Source of the DNA: Coriobacteriia bacterium
GTDB lineage: Bacteria; Actinomycetota; Coriobacteriia; Anaerosomatales; JAAXUF01
Assembly (NCBI GenBank): GCA_031292615.1
Contig: JARLGT010000008.1
Coordinates: forward strand, 1 to 41,592
Direction of reading: 5' to 3'
Length of the DNA: 41,592 nucleotides
The notes beneath the pieces are model-generated. The model was not told the DNA's origin and made no database searches. It saw only the letters and a list, made by a program, of their open reading frames with translations. Shown here in pieces: positions 39,242 to 41,592 of this stretch; positions within the stretch are counted from its first letter, which is position 1; each line of letters begins with the position of its first letter. The position numbers and the translations under genes were made by a program.

Positions 39242-41592
39242 TTACCAGTTCAGCGTGACGGAACCGTCTCCGGAGTTCGTTCCGGTGTAGTCCGGTGCAC
39301 CGATGTGCGTCGCCGAGACCCAGCTGGATCCTCCGGTGCCGCCCTCGTAGTTGTTCGATCCGCCGGCGCCGCCGTCCCAGCCGCCGCCACCGCCACCGCA
39401 GTCATCTACGCCGTCTCCGCCGCGCTTGTTGCCGACACCGGCACCAGTGCTGACCCATCCGCCGTCACTGCCGTCGCCGTCCTCGCCGCCAGCTCCGCCG
39501 CCACCGGCCTCAAGCAGTGTCGCGCCGGCGCGCTGTATCGATGATGAGCCACCGCCACCTCCACCGCCCTCTAGCTGAGGGTCGTTATCGCTGTCGCCGG
39601 TGCCGCCGTTGGACCAACCGCCGTTGTTCGAGACCCTGACGTCGTCGCCCTGGCCTCCCACGTGAATCGTGTAGGTCAGGCCAGGCGTGACCGCGATTGT
39701 CGCTCGCACGCGGCCACCATTGCCCGCAACCCCGCTCCAGCCGGCCCCGCCAGCTCCACCCTTCGCGTCAACCGTGAGCTGCGTTACTCCGGCCGGGACC
39801 AGGAAGGTCTGATCGGCGCCGGTGAAGTTGAACGAAACGGAGTTACCAGAACCCGCGGGATTCACATCGAACGTCGCTGACTTCTGAGACTCGACGTTTC
39901 CGGCTCCGTCGACCGACCAGAACCGCAGCGTATGGGTGCCGAGCGCGCTGACGGTAAGCGAGGTGCCGGTACTCTGCGCACCGTTATCGATCGTGTAGCT
40001 GGTCGACGCCACACCCGAGCCGCCGACGTCGGTCGGGGTCAGGTGAATCGTTGCAGGCCCGCTGTAGGAGGCGGCAGCGTCGGACGTGGTCACTGGCGCG
40101 GTGAGGTCAGGCGTTGCCCAGGTCACCGTGGCTACGCCGTTGCCAGTGCGTACCCCGGCATCGAGCAAACCCGTGCCGACCGCGATGTAGCTTGTCCCGC
40201 CGTCAGCACCGGCCGCGTCGCCCTCGACACTACCTGCGCCGCCGTTCCAGCCGCCGCCACCGCCGCACGAGTTGGTCTCGCCAGCTTGGTTGCCGCCAGG
40301 AAGCGTGCCCTGTGCCCCACCGGGGCCTCCGTCGCAGTCCGGGTTGCTCGGAGGTGGTCCACCGTCACCGGCGCCGCCACCCGCCCCAGCCTCAGCGAGA
40401 ATCTGAGAGGCCCTGATGATCGAAGTCGATCCGCCACCGGCAGCGCCGTGACCGCCCGTTCCGGAGCCGCCGTTGGGCCAGCCACCGATGACGTCACCAC
40501 CGTTGCCGTCAGCGCCCTTTGCGCCAACCCGCAGCGACAGCACGTCGCCCGGCGTGACCGAGATCGTGGCGTGGACGTGACCGCCCAAGCCGCCGACACC
40601 CTCGTACGAGGGGAAGTCGCCGCCTGCCCCGCCGTACAGATCGACGGTGAGCGTCGTGACACCAGCCGGGACGACGAGGCTCTGTGCCGAGCCCGTAAAC
40701 GCGAAGCTTGCGCCCCTCGCAACATCGAACGTCGCGGTTTGCGCGACCTCCTTGTTGCCGGCGTTGTCGACAGACCAGAACTTGAGAGTGTGCGTGCCGA
40801 CAGCACCGACCGTGACCACGGTGCCTGTGGTCACGGCTCCAGCGTCGACCGTGTACGCCGTTCCCGCGACTCCGGATCCGCCAACGTTGTCGATGGCCGT
40901 CAGGTTTATCGTGGCCGTGCCCACGTAGGACGCCTGCGCGTCAGAGGTGGTCGTCGGGGCAGTCGTGTCGGCCGGCGGGCCCTGCAGCATGATCGTGTCG
41001 GTCAGCGTCAAGACATTGCTGGCGTTATCACGGTACTGGACGTTGACCGTCTTGGTGCCGTCCCCGGAGGGCAGAGTGATCGCCGAGCTGGCCGCGTACG
41101 AGACCCAGGAGCCGTAGGTGCCTGTGCCCGGGTCGATGCGCATCTGGGAGAGGCCTGACAGCGCATCGGTCACCGTGGAGTTCACGGAAGCCGAGAGGGT
41201 CGCCGTGATGGCTGCGCCGTTGTTGACCGACATGGTGCCGGTGGGTGCCGCCGTGTCGAGCACGATCGTGTCGGTCTTGGTCGTCGTGAAGTTGTTGGCG
41301 TCACGGTACTGGACGTTGATCGTCTTGGTGCCGTTGGCCGCCGACAGTGTGATCGCGTAGCTCGCGTTGTAGGCGATCCAGCCGCCGTATACGCCGGTGC
41401 CTGGGTCCACGTTCATCTGCGTGACGCTCGAGCCTGCGTCGGTCATCGTCGCGTTGATCGTCGCGGCGACGACGTTCGTGTACGCGGCGTCGGCGTTGAC
41501 GACCATCGTGCCCGTCGGGCCGGTCGTGTCGAGTTTGATCGTGTCGGTCAGCGTGGCGACGTTACCCGCCCCGTCCCGGTACTGGACGTTGA
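39242..41592 (-). CDS. Large secreted/surface repeat protein with glycine-rich domains (partial)
   Basis: C-terminal part of a large protein; the reading frame stays open to the window edge, so the N-terminus is missing. In order from the edge: tandem 91-residue repeats (each with NVQYRD, TDTI, LDT and PTGTM-type blocks), an Ig-like domain (40721-40963), a glycine-rich domain (40118-40708) starting FAFTGSAQSLVVPAGVTTLT, a second Ig-like domain (39863-40105) and a second glycine-rich domain (39245-39838) starting FNFTGADQTFLVPAGVTQLT. No sortase motif or C-terminal transmembrane helix is present; it ends in VTLNW. It is probably an exported adhesin or sheath protein. The small gene at 9373-9957 carries the same Ig-like domain. 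Confidence 0.82.
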   Translation of the reverse strand, partial: NVQYRDGAGNVATLTDTIKLDTTGPTGTMVVNADAAYTNVVAATINATMTDAGSSVTQMNVDPGTGVYGGWIAYNASYAITLSAANGTKTINVQYRDANNFTTTKTDTIVLDTAAPTGTMSVNNGAAITATLSASVNSTVTDALSGLSQMRIDPGTGTYGSWVSYAASSAITLPSGDGTKTVNVQYRDNASNVLTLTDTIMLQGPPADTTAPTTTSDAQASYVGTATINLTAIDNVGGSGVAGTAYTVDAGAVTTGTVVTVGAVGTHTLKFWSVDNAGNKEVAQTATFDVARGASFAFTGSAQSLVVPAGVTTLTVDLYGGAGGDFPSYEGVGGLGGHVHATISVTPGDVLSLRVGAKGADGNGGDVIGGWPNGGSGTGGHGAAGGGSTSIIRASQILAEAGAGGGAGDGGPPPSNPDCDGGPGGAQGTLPGGNQAGETNSCGGGGGWNGGAGSVEGDAAGADGGTSYIAVGTGLLDAGVRTGNGVATVTWATPDLTAPVTTSDAAASYSGPATIHLTPTDVGGSGVASTSYTIDNGAQSTGTSLTVSALGTHTLRFWSVDGAGNVESQKSATFDVNPAGSGNSVSFNFTGADQTFLVPAGVTQLTVDAKGGAGGAGWSGVAGNGGRVRATIAVTPGLTYTIHVGGQGDDVRVSNNGGWSNGGTGDSDNDPQLEGGGGGGGSSSIQRAGATLLEAGGGGAGGEDGDGSDGGWVSTGAGVGNKRGGDGVDDCGGGGGGWDGGAGGSNNYEGGTGGSSWVSATHIGAPDYTGTNSGDGSVTLNW
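39245..40708 (-). repeat. Duplicated module: Gly-rich + Ig-like + Gly-rich
   Basis: Two glycine-rich domains of about 197 residues each (40118-40708 and 39245-39838) flank one Ig-like domain (39863-40105). Both share VPAGVT-LTVD, GGAGG, ATI-VTPG, GGWxNGG, GGGSSxI, a CGGGGGW motif and a closing GDG/GNG-V-V-W strand. They are clear duplicates that have diverged. Each has runs of five to seven glycines. Confidence 0.7.
40971..41592 (-). repeat. Exact 273-bp (91-residue) tandem repeats
   Basis: Within the surface protein the NVQYRD block recurs at 41590, 41317 and 41044, i.e. exactly every 273 nt. DNA similarity between copies is high. The last copy is incomplete and runs into the first Ig-like domain. 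More copies may lie beyond the window. Such repeats change in number by recombination. Confidence 0.75.

Noticed and set aside
39242-41592. Mycobacterial PE-PGRS protein or eukaryotic contamination for the glycine-rich protein
   Set aside because: No PE domain is visible, the Gly pattern is ordered within a repeated domain, and codon use and context match the neighbouring bacterial genes.

Overview
The window is GC-rich, densely packed bacterial chromosome. Gene neighbourhoods (transaldolase-rho-rpmE, hom-thrB, argS-lysA, rlmH-htrA) and protein style suggest a deep-branching actinobacterium, most likely Coriobacteriia-like. That placement is inference, because no rRNA or other taxonomic marker is present. 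Almost everything is on the minus strand. Many genes are coupled through 4-nt ATGA or GTGA stop/start overlaps.

Positions 1-9075 (minus) form one long run of genes: hom, thrB, a signal peptide peptidase (sppA), a metallophosphoesterase, cyclic 2,3-diphosphoglycerate synthetase, 2-phosphoglycerate kinase, transaldolase, rho and ribosomal protein L31 (cut by the window edge). The two adjacent cyclic-2,3-DPG enzymes are the metabolic surprise here, since that pathway is best known from thermophilic methanogens. Positions 9373-9957 (plus) hold a small, apparently leaderless relative of a secreted repeat protein. Then come lysA and argS (minus), a thioredoxin-reductase-like flavoprotein (plus), two tandem lipoproteins, rlmH and a membrane-anchored HtrA protease (minus).

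Positions 17746-39008 are two complete complex I-like gene clusters in tandem on the minus strand. Both have the order nuoA-B-CD-H-I-J-K-L-M-N with a fused nuoCD, and neither has nuoE, nuoF or nuoG. Each should therefore make a proton-pumping, quinone-reducing module fed by something other than the usual NADH-dehydrogenase arm. Cluster I (17746-27422) is near-canonical apart from an altered NuoJ helix. Cluster II (27664-39008) is unusual: NuoI has Ser in place of one Fe-S cysteine, NuoM has Leu in place of the mid-membrane TM7 lysine, NuoN has Gln in place of the TM5 glutamate, and a further canonical NuoM follows nuoN. Together these make cluster II the best candidate in the window for an undescribed variant of a known machine.

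Positions 39242-41592 (minus) are the C-terminal part of a large secreted or surface protein. It has exact 91-residue tandem repeats, two Ig-like domains and two glycine-rich domains, and its 5' end lies beyond the window. No tRNA, rRNA, CRISPR array or insertion sequence was seen. No gene-free stretch exceeds about 300 bases.
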